A DNA stretch of 31,257 nucleotides from Collybiopsis luxurians FD-317 M1 (GCA_000827265.1 KN834902.1:26880-58136); one strand, 5' to 3'. Counted from the stretch's first letter, positions 1-11,058 are shown. The notes: generated by a model not told the origin, from the sequence alone. A program made the numbers and translations.

Positions 1-650
1 CTGGGCAGTCACATCTGCACCATTTTCAAGCAGTAACTTGACAACAGCTTCATTGCCATTTTGTGCAGCTGCCTGGAGTGCATTCCCATACCAACCACCC
101 TGGGCATTCACAGCTGCACCATTTTCAAGCAGTAACTTGACAACAGCTTCATGGCCTTCATACACAGCTGCCTGGAGTGCATTCCCATATCTACCATCCC
201 AGGGGGCATTCACATCTGCACCATTTTCAAGCAGTAACATGACAACAGCTTCATTGCCTCTATTCACAGCTGCCCAGAGTGCATTCCCATATTCACCACC
301 CTGGGCATTCACATCTGCACCATTTTCAAGCAGTAACTTGACAACAGCTTCATTGCCTCTATTCACAGCTGCCTGGAGTGCATTCCCATATTCACCACCC
401 TGGGCATTTGCATTTGCACCATTTTCAACCAGTAACTCAACAACAGCTTCATTGCCTTCATATGCAGCTGCCTGGAGTGCATTTCCATATTTACCACCCT
501 GGGCAGTCACATCTGCACCATTTTCAAGCAGTAACTTGACCACAGCTTCATTGCCTTTTAGTGCAGCTGCCTGGAGTGCATTCCCATATTTACCACCCTG
601 TGCATTCACATCTGCACCATTTTCAAGCAATAGCTTGACAGCTGCTTCAT
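1..650 (-). repeat. Ankyrin repeat array of NLR1 (99-bp period)
   Basis: Six complete and one partial 33-residue ankyrin units are encoded on the minus strand, each close to AVVKLLLENGADVNAQGG followed by YGNALQAA. The 99-bp units are very alike at DNA level as well as protein level, which suggests recent unit duplication or gene conversion. One unit has a one-residue insertion (NAPWDGRYG in place of NAQGGxYG). The array continues beyond position 1. Confidence 0.85.
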
Positions 651-2689
651 TACCTTCATCTACATCTCCCTGATTTACATTCTCATATTGACCTCCTGGT
701 GAAATTAAATATGCACTACCATTTCCATGTGGTGACTCATTAATCAATTTATTACCCTGCGACAATGCAGCGGCTTGTAATGCATTTCCCCATCGTCCAC
801 ATTTGGAGTTAATGTAGGACAGTACAATTGATTTGGCCTCTTTATCTTCATAACTAACCCCTCTCTTTTCCATTAAAATATCTTCCAACCTCTTTGTTAA
901 TCCGGTTTTTGCTGCAAAGTATAAGGCTGTGCCCATCTCCCACTTGTCCCAAATGGCTGTGCCCAACTCTTCCCCAAGGGTTCGCTCCTCATATTGCTTT
1001 CGCCACATCCGAAAGCTATTGCAAGAGTCCATTAACATATTTTTAGTCAGCCTTTCAAGTGCACCACCTTGTTGCTTCCCTTCAATGCGCCTTGCATGAA
1101 CTGGCCAGTATTTGCATGCATATTTCCATAGAGAGACTTCCCCCCATTCATCTTTCTTCCCTCCTCCATTTGCCACATGCATTATGTAAATAATGCATGC
1201 TTGTGCTATTATATCATCAGCAAGCAGTTCATTAATATTAAATATGTTTTTGACTTGAGTCAACATATTATATTTAATAAGGAATTCCTTAACTGAAGCA
1301 TGTGCAAATTGGGCCACATTGTCACTCCCTATGACAATAAGGCTAGAGTCCACAATAGTATCCAGTCTTAGCTTCATGCCTTTGTTATCTTTGACTGTCT
1401 GCTTCTGGACATTTATTGCAATAATATCCCTTACTTGGAACATATTCAAAGGCTCATATGCATAGAGCAACCAGAGCAGCAAATGATGAACATCTTTTGC
1501 CTGCTTTCCCTTCTCTGCTTTTTGCATAGCTTTTGAGTATATATCTTCCAGGTCGTTGGGCAAATTCATCAAAACTTCTTCTACTGCTTCTGCATCAACA
1601 CACTCTTTCACTTCCTTTAACTGACACTCAGCCCACCGAAATCTGCATATTCCTTCAGTATCAGTAGCCTTACTTTTTTTTGCTTTAATACAAATACTCA
1701 CTGTCCATCAGCCCCATTCTTCAACATTTCCTGTACCTGTTTCCAGTATGTTTCATTTGCATCAAAGTTATACTCAGCACTGAGTATCTTAGACTGAATA
1801 TATCTCTCAATATCAACCTCAGTGTGTGAAGGCTCACTTCCCAGTATAATTTTTAGTGCACTTTGCTCAACTCCAGCATCAACAGCATTTCTACTAGTCA
1901 CAACAATCCACAATTTCTCTGAGAATTGGTATAACCAGGCCATGACTTTTGAGGCCTCTTCTGCACATTCATCCATTGCATCTACAAGAAGATATCCTCC
2001 ATTTCTCTGCACAATAATGACCTTCAGAATTTCCTCCAACTCTTTAATTGCTGGTTTTTCATGTCCTTTGAACTTTTCATACAGATTATGCAAATCTGGA
2101 TTGACACCTTTATTTTCAAGTCCCATTTGTGAGACAAGAGACAGCAGAAATCCACGATAAGTGGATTTTTTCCCTGTGTTATCTCGGATATCAAAGTAAT
2201 GATACCAAAAAGCGTTAGTATCCATGTCTGAGAGATCTTTCCAAACTGTAGCACTTTTCAACAGGTAAGATTGTCTCACTTTCTTTCATGGCATTTATTA
2301 CTTACCTTAAAACTGTTTTTCCTGATCCAGCTACAGATTTTCGCAATGAAAATCAGTCTCACTAAACACTGAGAAAAGCTGGTTTTACCTTTGCCTTGGA
2401 TCCAAAGGATGCTGGGTTGACCTTTCCACTTCTGGTATTTAGGATGGCTCAGGATCCATTGTCCAGTTCCTTCAGCCTTTTTGTCAGCAGCATCCGCACG
2501 ATTCGCTGAGCAGTCTGGTGCTTGAAGCCAATCACGGATGTCGCGGACTTCATCACGTGCTGTTGAAAATTAATGTTGTAGACTATTCAACATTATGCAT
2601 TTGAATAAGAACCTACTGGAGACTGTGAATTGACCACCATAAATGGTGAAATTGCGTGCATTAGAAAACATATTTCCTATCACTTGCAT
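1..2689 (-). CDS. NLR1: NACHT-ankyrin STAND receptor, 3' end outside window
   Basis: Predicted cytosolic signal-transducing NTPase of the fungal NLR type, a family linked to non-self recognition. Exons: 2617-2689, 2389-2559, 2306-2330, 1702-2253 and 1-1642 (continuing past the edge); introns are 57, 58, 52 and 59 nt, all GT..AG and phase-consistent. ATG at 2689 opens the leader MQVIGNMFSNARNFTIYGGQ, then a DWLQAPDCSANRADA linker. Walker A GKAGSGKT (about residues 80-87) is split by an intron, most of it lying on a 25-nt microexon. Walker B is LLVDAMDEC (about 177-186), followed by VVTSRN. A helical region reaches residue about 600, then ankyrin repeats run to the window edge. No internal stop or frameshift was found by hand translation. 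The N terminus is short, with no recognisable effector domain. A broken paralogue lies at 21054-24225. The C-terminal end is unseen. Confidence 0.88.
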
Positions 2690-4309
2690 ATTAGTATCAC
2701 ATTCAGAACATAACTGGGTACGCTTTCAATACCTGACATTGGTCTTGAAATATCCTCAGTGAATCTCTGATGCTCAATAACGGCGATGAAGGACGGGGAA
2801 AAAAGAATGACCAAGCTTTTGTCACCTTCTTATATGTTCTTGAACAAGGTTTGATTGATTGTTTGTCTTCTATTTGTGTAGTGTCCAAATTCAGTGACGG
2901 AAATAGCGGCTTTGATGCTGGCCAGACTGAGGGCACTGATGTACTTGATTTGGTCATTTCGCATTTTTTTCACATGATCCGAATTCGCTGTTCAGATGTC
3001 GATGGATAATCAGATATATGGACTTCCAGAATAGAATAGCATATGACTGCGCGCTATGAAAGAAGTGCAAACTCGGAAACGTGCTGGAAACGCATGCACA
3101 TTTCTCAAAGAATGTCGGCGATCTCGAACAACTCCGAAATTGATGCTGTCATCCAAGGTCTCGTCACCGTTGATCTGCCCCAATGCCAAGTCATTTGACG
3201 GCCGATTCTTAAACCACATGACAGAACATGCATGATGATTGGCAGGTCGTTCGGAAGGCGATTTATATCTCACAGCCAATAAATTCTCAGGGCGTCGAGC
3301 TGAATGCGGTTTTATTATGCCAACTCTGTTCTGCAAGCGGTCTCGCCGTCTATGATGGATTCCAGCACCGCCTGGTGACCAATTTCACTCGCAGACTGCC
3401 CGCACTCTAAGCAAAGCAAATTGGTGGACACTCAGCGGTCACAGTACTTAGTACCACTGAACACAGTTTATCCACTCTCCTACATTATGCTAGACCAGTA
3501 GTGATGAGAGTAATAATAGTGCCAGATGAGAGATGAAAACAGGGCGCATAAGAATTTAGAAGTGACTGTTGTAACTGAGCTGATACTTAAAAGATCCTAT
3601 TTTTACGAGTACAACCGAGTCGCTCATTTACGAAATTCTAGTGTCTAGAACGAGTACGTACCAGTGGTACTTATGTAAAAGAAGAAAAGACTATTCAGTA
3701 ACAATTGTGACGAAGTCACGAGTCCGTTACGGGCGACGTCCAACTACATGCTACTTTCTTCGCTCATAGCCATAAGGCCTAGCTACTATTTGCCAATATC
3801 TCCTTGTATTTTTCCTTTCATCTCTTGCACTCTATTGCTCGGCCACGATTATTGATATGATTGGGGAGCTTTGCCGTGTGGGGTCCCGGCTCTAGCCGTC
3901 TATGTTGCCTCTGGCACAATCCTTTCCCTTTTTTTCTCCGTCCTCGCTTCTATTCATTGGCTCAGCTTAAGGGAAGGGTGAATCATGATGCTGGATTGGA
4001 TGTCGCCTCCTTCGTTCCGCAGTTAAAAGTCCTGGCGTGAATTGTAGAGTTAAGTTGTCGCTTGCGACATTTATTCTCAGGATGATTGGGTGATGACGAA
4101 GAAAACAGCTAGGTTCGGGAAGCCCTGTAGGCACTGATTTTTGTCGCCCGTGACCGTCCGTTGACAAGCTTTTAAAGAATTGCCTGGCCTAATGCAGAAC
4201 AATCTTTTGATCCCCTCGCATACCTTGCCTCCCTCATCCAAGAAACACCGCTCTCGAATTCATCTCCTGAAAGACCTACAAATATGCCTATCATTCCTCG
4301 GCTTTCGAA
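2690..4309. other. Spacer upstream of NLR1, duplicated at 24226-25570
   Basis: I see no convincing coding region here. Several blocks can be matched by eye to the spacer upstream of NLR2, for example around 3040-3190 versus 24570-24730, and around 4170-4280 versus 25370-25550. The spacer is therefore part of the segmental duplication. It presumably contains the NLR1 promoter, but no core element could be assigned. Confidence 0.5.
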
Positions 4310-5375
4310 ATGGGGCTCCCGCCAGACCTTGTCATGCGCATGTTCAAGTATATTCTGTGCGATGATTGTTTTACAATGGTGCAGATCATTTGGATGTGGC
4401 GAGAATATCGTGCGTGTCTAGCTCTGGTATATATGACGACTACTGACAGTGAAAGAGTAGCTCGGTAGCCACGGTTATATTGTTTTTCCAATGGCTTCCT
4501 GAAATCCAAGTATATTCCTCATATTCTCCAGAACACGCTAGCATTGTTCCTTGCTTCAACAATGGATGCCGAAGAGTCGGCGCATGACAGTACCCACCCT
4601 AATGCACACTCCCTTCACATTCCCGAATGAGGTTGGATCCGTGGGTTAGGTTAACGCGGATGGGATATCCGACTGGAGGATTTGATCGGTTTTTATCATG
4701 GCTTCTTGCCAAGTGAGCACTATGTATGTTTCTCGTCTGAGCGAGATACAACTTTTTTCTTATGTGACTATTCGTACCATCTAGCTAATCCAATAATTCC
4801 GTGCTTCACTTCATCCTATTCGCTACGTCTAAGTTTCAAAAACTCTACGATGACTATTGACCACTCAGGATTCGACGGAAAACCAAGTGCTTCGACTCGA
4901 GTCGAGTTTGGATGGGCCCTTGTGACACATTTGTCGCGGAACAGGTATGGGGTTACAGCCGGTCAGATTCTATCGATTTCGGTACGTTCTTGATGGGGCT
5001 CCTTTGGAGATGACTGACGTGGTTGGGCAGAATAAGGTATACTCCGTATGTCAGCTAGTCAGTCTTGACTTGGAGCTGTCAAAGGTCCAGTATGTCTACT
5101 CCATGGCGATCACTCACTATCCTGAATGCCGACGGAAGATCAAGGGCGAAATAGTGGTGGTATCGTTATCCTGAGCCTCCTTCCTCCACCACATTTTTTC
5201 TCGACACCTGACATCGAATGTCCTGTACACATTGCTCTCGATGTTCTCCCATGAACGTTTGGCTTTCCTCGGGCTCTCTCGATCACCTTCCTCAATACAA
5301 TCTTCTCCATCATCGTCGTTCTCATAGTAAAACAATTCGCATCCTCCGGAGCACTGTCACCTCCGACATAACGGT
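4310..5375 (+). pseudogene. Decayed ORF of unknown family, copy 1
   Basis: An ATG at 4310 opens about 52 codons (MGLPPDLVMRMFKYIL...) ending at a TAG directly after a TTTDSERVAR stretch. Similar sequence at 25589-25720 (QPDLVIRVFKWILHVDRC..., then SSTDGERVAQ in another frame) shows that the two are relics of one ancestral coding region. Further downstream, a block around 5010-5160 (DVVGQNKVY...LSKVQYVYS) and one around 5165-5365 also have counterparts, at 26250-26345 and 26400-26610. Frames are interrupted in both copies. I do not recognise the family and assign no function. Its meaning is mainly as a marker that the spacer was copied with the NLR. Confidence 0.4.
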
Positions 5376-5917
5376 ATGTACTTACAGGTGACGCCAGGTG
5401 AGGGCAGAGACGGGCGACATTTTTTTTTTTTTTCATTGTTCTGTCTATTGGGATTGGGGGTTCTAGGGTTTAGGACTTTAACATACTTCGTAAACAATCA
5501 ATCCTGAAGAAGCAGACACATTCCAGTTGTGTAACTAAAATCACGCTCCAGAGCGAATAGTTGATGGATGTTCGAGGTACTTCCTGTATTCCTCCTGACC
5601 ACTCTGTCGAAATTAGACCTCATAGTGCTCGCATCTCTGGAGCTTAGCTTTACACGATAACATTTCCGCCTGAGGAATACAATACAATAACTGCACCTGA
5701 ACTACAAAAAGGATAGTAGAACACAAAGACCACCAATGCATGCCGAGGAAGAGGTTTTATTTCGTTCCCTATAACGAGTCGATCCTATTCACATCACATC
5801 CTAGCTGGTGTACCAAAGACGACTTGTATCGTATCAGCGATCTCGCGCGCTAGTGAGCGTCCAAAAACGAATAAGCATTCCAAGCATTCCCTCGAAACGA
5901 AGCAGGACGGATCCCGT
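5376..5917. other. Intergenic, no gene seen
   Basis: A run of T at about 5421-5434 follows the point where similarity to the 26.6-kb region ends, so this is near the right boundary of duplicated unit 1. The rest holds no supportable ORF or RNA gene. It is the 3' flank of the hydrolase gene, which ends at 5918. Confidence 0.5.
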
Positions 5918-7601
5918 TACTGACCCATCTCGTCGGGCTTTTCCATAGGAATCATATGCGCTGCGTCCGGTAGGTTGACGCTTGACGTGTATCCCTTTCG
6001 CTGTCTCACCAGTTCTGCGGATAACTCGGGTAGACCACCAATACTACATACAATGAGATTGTATATGGAAGTTGAACCAAATTATGTACTCACCCCCCTC
6101 CCTTCTTCGGGTCAGGCATCACCCACTTGAGATAAACCCCCCCATCCAACCTCGGTAGCTTCTCGTACATATCCTCGCACGTTTCTTTCGCGTTGATATT
6201 CGCCAGGGCTTCGCATACGGGATGCATCTTCAAGTGGACCTCGCCGGTTTGGGGGTCAGAGTGGAGGCCGGATTCGATGTAGATGGTGAATGCGTCTGGA
6301 TGCCATGGAGCGAAGAAGGGTGATTTTTTCTAGGGATTTGGAGGCTTCTTCTCTGATGTACGGTATATGTGTGTGGGTGTGTGTGTATGTGTGGGGGTGG
6401 ATGAGTGAATGGGTGGGGACGTTAATTGGAAGAAAGTTCTGGTTTTTATTTATTATCTATGACGGGTGACGGATAGATAGGACGCACCTTGATTTCCAAG
6501 AACTGATTCGACTGAATCCAAATTGTGCGAGAAACGTGATGGTACGCTTTAACGTAGGATGGTTCCGTTTCACAATACCTGGATCAGCCAGTACCAAAGC
6601 GGAAAAGAGTCGTGGATACGTATAACACGACCGGGCGCAGACGTTTCCGCCGAAAGAGTGTCCGATGGCGATGATTCTTCGTCGTCGTCGATTCGAGTCC
6701 GAGTCCGAGTCCGAGAAACCTTGGTCGATCCGGTGTTGGAATTCGGTGGTGGATACGCGGGGTAGGTGGGTTGGGAGGGTGGTGGATGTGATTTGGGAGG
6801 GGAGGTAGTGGAGGAGGAAATGGAGGAAGTCTCTGGCGCTGTCGTACCAGTCCGCTGATGGGGAAGAAGAAGAAGAGAGAAGGTTAAGCTGGGGAAGGCG
6901 AGTGGGGCCCTTGGTGCTTACACATTTGATTAAGCTTTCCTTCATTCAAGAGAGCCGAGTCTCCAGTATCGACAGCTTCCCATGTCCATATTTCTTCAAC
7001 GTCCCGACCGGCTGGGGATTTGAGTAGACTCCATATCAAAGGTTCCCAAGTCTGATTTTGAACGATTATTCGAGTGCACCAGACTTAGGCTTATGTGAAT
7101 AACGAATACTCACCTCCTTATTACATCCAATAGGATGTACGAACACCAAGGTCAAACCTTTCCTCCTCCTCCTAGACGAGCCGTTCCCCAAATCCAAATC
7201 CTTCTTCACGTATCGGTTCACACAGTTCTACAACAGCCGCTCATGAACATCCAGTCCTCCCTTTGCACGCCTAGACTCGTCAAGCTGTATCCGCCACTCC
7301 CACATCTTCCCTACGTTCTCTTTAGCCGCTTTTTGCCTCGCTTTTGGGTCTAGGTTGTTCATTTCTGCATAAGATACCATGGATTCCTCTTCTAGGGGTC
7401 TGAATTCGGGACATGTTCTGAATGGAGCAGCATCAATGATGTGAGTGGATAATGTATATGGTACAGTCGTGTCGTTGTGCCATAATGGTTTTCGGGGGGG
7501 AGAAGGCTTGGGCGATGATGATTCGGGGATTCTGGAGGTGAGTCGAGAGCGATGGGGGTTAGCTGCAAGGGATCACTAGCACTGGGGAGCTGGGATACCA
7601 T
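5918..7601 (-). pseudogene. Alpha/beta-hydrolase gene, probably inactivated
   Basis: Exons by splice sites and frame: 7114-7601, 6922-7051, 6488-6854, 6094-6352, 5918-6043; introns 62, 67, 135 and 50 nt. The protein has the alpha/beta-hydrolase nucleophile elbow AIGHSFGG, then LVLADP, SPFFAPWHPDAF, HLKMHPV, and near the C terminus DAAHMIPMEKPDEMGQ with the likely catalytic His. It resembles the fungal LPX1-like hydrolases; the substrate is unknown. Three faults are seen. A TAG at 7228-7230 stands where RLLxNCVNRYV suggests Trp. One extra A in the A6 run at 6324-6329 breaks SLEK|SPFF. A further shift at the C7 run near 7494-7500 separates the ATG at 7601 from the conserved frame (LWHNDTTVPYTLSTH). 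Two of these are at homopolymers, so assembly error is possible for them; the TAG is not. Confidence 0.75.
6366..6400. repeat. GT-rich microsatellite inside hydrolase intron
   Basis: A TG/GTGTGGG-rich tract lies within the 135-nt intron 6353-6487 of the hydrolase gene. It explains why this intron is about twice the length of its neighbours. On the coding strand the tract reads CA-rich. Confidence 0.6.
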
Positions 7602-9480
7602 GAGTGATCAAAAGAAAGGGAAGAAGGGAAGCGAAGGACTCAACGTGATGTTCTTTAAGCGCTCCTTGCTGAGCGGAGTCGGGTAGCAGTGTACACTGTG
7701 TACGCTGTAGGCCCGACCGGTCACCTTTGTTCCGGTTGTTCCTGGAGTACTTATTAGGAGATTTGCATGGTAAATCATGTACGAATGAATTGTCGGGCAA
7801 ATAGTGACGATAAGGATCCGAGTCTTCAACTTGACATATGAATATATACCCATTTACTAGTTGTAAAGTACCTCCTTCGACGCCAAAAGTCACTCGAGTT
7901 TACTCGGTGTTTGACGCAGCGGTGAGCGACAGCGACCCGATAAGCGTTTGTGATCAGAATGCGTCCTCGAGCCACCACCTACTAACAAAGAAAGCCCGTG
8001 CTTCCAATCGAGGTTTAGTCAAAATTCCCGTCATTTCTCTACTGGTCCATGATCGTTATTACGACCAGGAAGGTACATATATATATGAACATGCTCGGTC
8101 TCGCATCAACCAGTCTAATTCCCATAACGATCACGGAAATTGCATTCGCATTCGACAATTTCTTCCATCTATTCCCCGACTTGCATCAACGCAACGCAAC
8201 GCAGCTTTCTCTTTTCCCGAGATAGATATACGGTATACCGGGGGTTGGATGTGTCCGCCCGTAAATACAAAGAATGCCAGTACAGTTTTCAGGTTGCGAC
8301 ACAAATCGACATGGTGGTCAAATACTTAGGTGGCTGGCTAGATCAGTTTGACAAATGTCAATGGTTTCTCTCAGCGTACACGATACTTGTTCTTGTTTCG
8401 CTTGGATGGTTAGAGTCGGAAATCGTGAATACGAGTGGATTACACTGACATCGAGGATCGCCTGAGGCCTTTGAAAGTAGTATATATGGAAAAAAAAAAA
8501 AAACAAAAGACCATCTTCCCCGGAAAGAGCAACATGAACAGGTCCGAGACTAACTGACGAGTCAGATCACAGATTCGGTGTTCAGAAGCTACATCGTAAG
8601 AGAGACGGGCAAGAGTAGAAAAGGGGGGAAGGGTCCCCCGTACCGTGACCGTACTGGTCAAAATCTGGAATTCCCCCGTCGCCGTGTTTTTCCTTCAAAG
8701 CTTGCAGAAAAATCAAGTTGGTGGCCTACTGCCGCTGCCAGCGCCCAACTTTGAACGCTCCTAATATCAATGCAGGCGTAGACGACCCTAGGCCTATCAG
8801 CGATCATCCTTGTCGTTCGATTCGGAAATTCGGACGTTTAAACCTCGCGATGGATGGGCGCTGATTTCTGTTTACTACTGCAAGTTGGCCAACGTGCAGA
8901 TAACCAGAACCTGACAGGAAGACTAAGTGCCGACCTGCAGATGGCTAGAGATTATATAGTATGTCCGTCGATATCGCTATGAGGGAGTCTGAGCGGAGGC
9001 GGAGGTTATTACCTTCCCTAACTGCCGATGATTGGGATATAAGCTTCATTATACCTCGTCGTTGCAGGATTAAATGGCACGAGGCCAGTAAAGGGTGCCG
9101 TTGTTGACAGAAGTACACATATGTTGCCGTCCTTGACTATGTGATTTGAGTTGAAACCAGGCTAATAATGACACGACGGGGAGTTCTATATCCACGAGTA
9201 AACATTTACTTTCCGGTCAAAGAAATCAAAATTCTTAGCTCAACGACTACGCACAAGGCCACCAGGTAACAATATCCCATCGTGATCGTGCTGCGACTTT
9301 GTGTGTGTTCGGTCAACAGCATGTGTGAGGCAGTGAAGAGACCTGAACGACGCTCAAGGGCTAATAGCAAAGGTGTACAGCTTCTTCGCTTCCCGACGGA
9401 GGAGTATAGTAATTCTAAAAAAAGCACCGTCGGTATTCTCAGGGTACAGCCACGACCCGCGGCCTCAATATTCAATGTTC
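7602..9480. other. Intergenic, no convincing gene
   Basis: Between the hydrolase start and the promoter of the membrane-protein gene no ORF shows a domain, splice-joined frame or family-like sequence. The only structure noticed is a repeat unit at 8160-8405 that recurs at 11615-11835 (listed separately), followed by an A13 run at about 8490-8502. Confidence 0.5.
8160..8405 (+). repeat. Dispersed direct repeat, copy 1
   Basis: This block aligns by eye with 11615-11835 in the same orientation. Shared parts include TTCTTCCATCTATTCC, GACTTGCATCAACGCAA, TACAGTTTTCAGGTTGCG, ACAAATCGACA and GTTTGACAAATGTCAATGGT. Small indels separate the copies. The two copies flank the membrane-protein gene and the telomeric-repeat element. 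The origin is unknown: it may be a fragment of a transposable element or of a local duplication. Confidence 0.7.
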
Positions 9481-9505
9481 AATCCTTTCAAATTTGTCCG
9501 TGGCG

Positions 9506-9514
9506 TATATAAAG
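9506..9514 (+). promoter_or_regulatory. Likely TATA box of the 7-TM gene
   Basis: TATATAAAG lies 80-88 bases before the ATG at 9594. A CT-rich stretch (TTCTCTCTCTCTCATATC) follows just before the start codon, as is common around fungal transcription starts. Position and sequence fit a core promoter. No transcript data are available. Confidence 0.55.
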
Positions 9515-9593
9515 GAAGGCAGATCAGCAATAGACGTTCAGACACTCACTCGCCTTTGGAGTTTTCTAGTTACTTCTCTCTCTCTCATATCTT

Positions 9594-10588
9594 ATGGCTT
9601 CTCCCGTAATCGACTACCCTAAAGCCTTTGGCTGGAACTCTGTAGCTGCAGCAGCTGTATTTGCAGCTTTATATTTGCCTCTCACTGCCTATTTCATTTT
9701 CAAAATAGTACAAGAACGTCGAAGGGTGTTGTTCACAATGACTTTGTTCTGCCTCAGTAAGTGTCCTTCATGCCCTCGTTAAATACTAAAAGTTTACACG
9801 TTTTCCCCAGTCCGGGTAGCAGCATTTATCCTGCGAGCCGTTTCGCTCAACGTCGAGAGTGCCGGGGAGAACCTGGGGCTTTTCATTGCTATAGAAGTCC
9901 TATTACAGGCCGGTTTCTTCGGTCTGCTTTACTCTATATATACCCTTGTCGTGGACAGGTCAGTTTTTATCGACCCTTAAACTTCCCTCTTTCTAAAGAA
10001 TCTCCATAGACTCGAGCTCTGTGACTCCCGTCCACTTCCCATCCCAATCATTGGAAACCTGCTGGAACTGTTGAAAAATCGACGTCTGTTCCGTATAGCT
10101 CTGATCATTCCAGTCGCTTTAAGTATCGCCTCGATCAACATCATATCCAATAACCCGACCAGTTCTACTGGAGTCACCTTGCGCAAAGTTGCCGCTATCC
10201 TGTTCTTGGTCCTTACCGCTCTCCAAGTTCTCCAATCACTCGTTCTCATCCAAGCAGAGCGCGAAGGTACCTTTCCCTCCTAATCCTCCGCTTAAATACC
10301 CCCCTTTCTAATTCTCCTCGATCGTTAGGTCAAGACACTCTCCGATACTCCTCCTCTTCCTTTGGCGCCCAACACGCCTCGCTGATCTTTGGTCTCATCG
10401 CTATCCTCTTACTCATCCGTGAAATCTTCTCCGTAGCCACCATTTCTAACGTCGCAAAAGCCAACAATGAACACTTTTGGTATCCTCTGGTCGCATTGCC
10501 GGAACTTCTGTGTGCAGCGCTGTACACTATCCCTGGAGTCATTCCGCCCAAACCGAAAAAGAACGATATAGAGATTGGCTCTGTATGA
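9594..10588 (+). CDS. Seven-helix membrane protein, DUF7702/RTA1-like in style
   Basis: Exons 9594-9756, 9811-9958, 10010-10266 and 10329-10588; introns of 54, 51 and 62 nt with GTAAGT, GTCAGT and GTACCT donors. Joined length is 828 nt, or 275 residues, with no stop. About seven hydrophobic segments are visible: residues about 17-39, two around the exon 1/2 joint and in exon 2 (FIAIEVLLQAGFFGLLYSIY), then LFRIALIIPVALSIASINII, KVAAILFLVLTALQVLQS, SLIFGLIAILLLIREIF and YPLVALPELLCAALYTIPG. The tail is short and charged (PKPKKNDIEIGSV). The hydropathy and size match a group of fungal seven-helix proteins annotated only by a domain of unknown function; I recognise the style, not a proven function. 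The gene looks intact, with a TATA box at 9506. A TIR element starts 54 bp after its stop. Confidence 0.82.
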
Positions 10589-10721
10589 TATTGAGGCTTG
10601 ATTGGTATTAGAGTTGCTCCTCGCACCCAATGCCACAGCTATTGTTCACAATCTTTGGTGCTACCAAACAAACGATTGTGAACAATCCTTTGGTAACTAC
10701 CAGTGACCACCCTAAGATCAA

Positions 10722-10794
10722 GCAATGTTGCAGGCAGTTCCCGTTAGGGCTAGCTCTGCTAGCCCTAACATGTGGGAACTGTCTGCGACATTGC
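10722..10794. repeat. Imperfect palindrome inside the TIR element
   Basis: The arms GTTAGGGCTAGC (10743-10754) and GCTAGCCCTAAC (10758-10769) are perfect complements around a 3-nt loop. The stem extends with CAGTTCCC and GGGAACTG across a 4-nt bulge, and then GCAATGTTGCAGG against TCTGCGACATTGC. The centre contains TTAGGG on one arm and CCCTAA on the other, so the hairpin itself holds a head-to-head telomeric unit. Confidence 0.75.
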
Positions 10795-10828
10795 CAACAA
10801 ATGGCTCTATCGGGGGGTCAGGTAGGTG

Positions 10829-10956
10829 GTTAGATGGTTAGGGTTAGGGGTTAGGCTTGCGCCGAAGGTGCGCTGGGGTAGGGGTTAGGCGCACCCGCAG
10901 GGTGCTCGTGTGAAGCGCGAAAGGTTAGGGGTTAGGGTTAGGTTAGGGTTTAGGGT
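10829..10956 (+). repeat. Interstitial telomere-like TTAGGG tract
   Basis: Degenerate and exact TTAGGG units occur in two clusters, 10836-10855 and 10923-10956, with TTAGG, TTAGGGG and TTTAGGG variants. Between them is a GC-rich segment with short self-complementary pieces (GCGCCGAAGGTGCGC, GCACCCGCAGGGTGC). TTAGGG is the usual telomere repeat of filamentous fungi. Ordinary genes continue on both sides and the tract lies between inverted repeats, so it is internal and not a chromosome end. Confidence 0.75.
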
Positions 10957-11058
10957 AGTTACATCTGGATCTTATCTATTTTAGGGTGGCCTCGACTGGT
11001 GCAACCAAAGGATTGTGCACAAACATTCATTTGGTAACACCAGTCAAATTGTGCACAA

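Larger units (their letters stand above)
10642..11058. mobile_element. 417-bp TIR element (MITE) carrying telomere-like repeats
   Basis: The ends read TTGTTCACAA and TTGTGCACAA and are flanked on both sides by TA (10640-10641, 11059-11060), as in Tc1/mariner-type insertions. The inverted similarity extends about 80 bp inward: 10642-10719 matches the reverse complement of about 10968-11058, sharing CACAATCCTTTGGT, ACCAGT and CCACCCTAA. Within the left arm there is a perfect 13-bp inverted repeat, 10641-10653 with 10674-10686. Inside are a long hairpin (10722-10794) and TTAGGG-type tracts. No coding capacity is seen, so movement would need a transposase from elsewhere. Confidence 0.72.

Noticed and set aside
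1..650. Regular 99-bp repeats as a CRISPR array
   Set aside because: There are no spacers; the whole period is coding ankyrin sequence, and the genome is fungal.
38..673. Long plus-strand ORF (211 codons) over the NLR1 ankyrin array
   Set aside because: It is the antisense of the 99-bp repeats: because the period is a multiple of three, a frame without stops on one strand is repeated open on the other. The minus-strand frame has clear ankyrin sequence and continues the NACHT gene.
10829..10956. TTAGGG tract as a true chromosome end
   Set aside because: Genes and unrelated sequence continue on both sides, units are degenerate, and the tract lies between inverted repeats.
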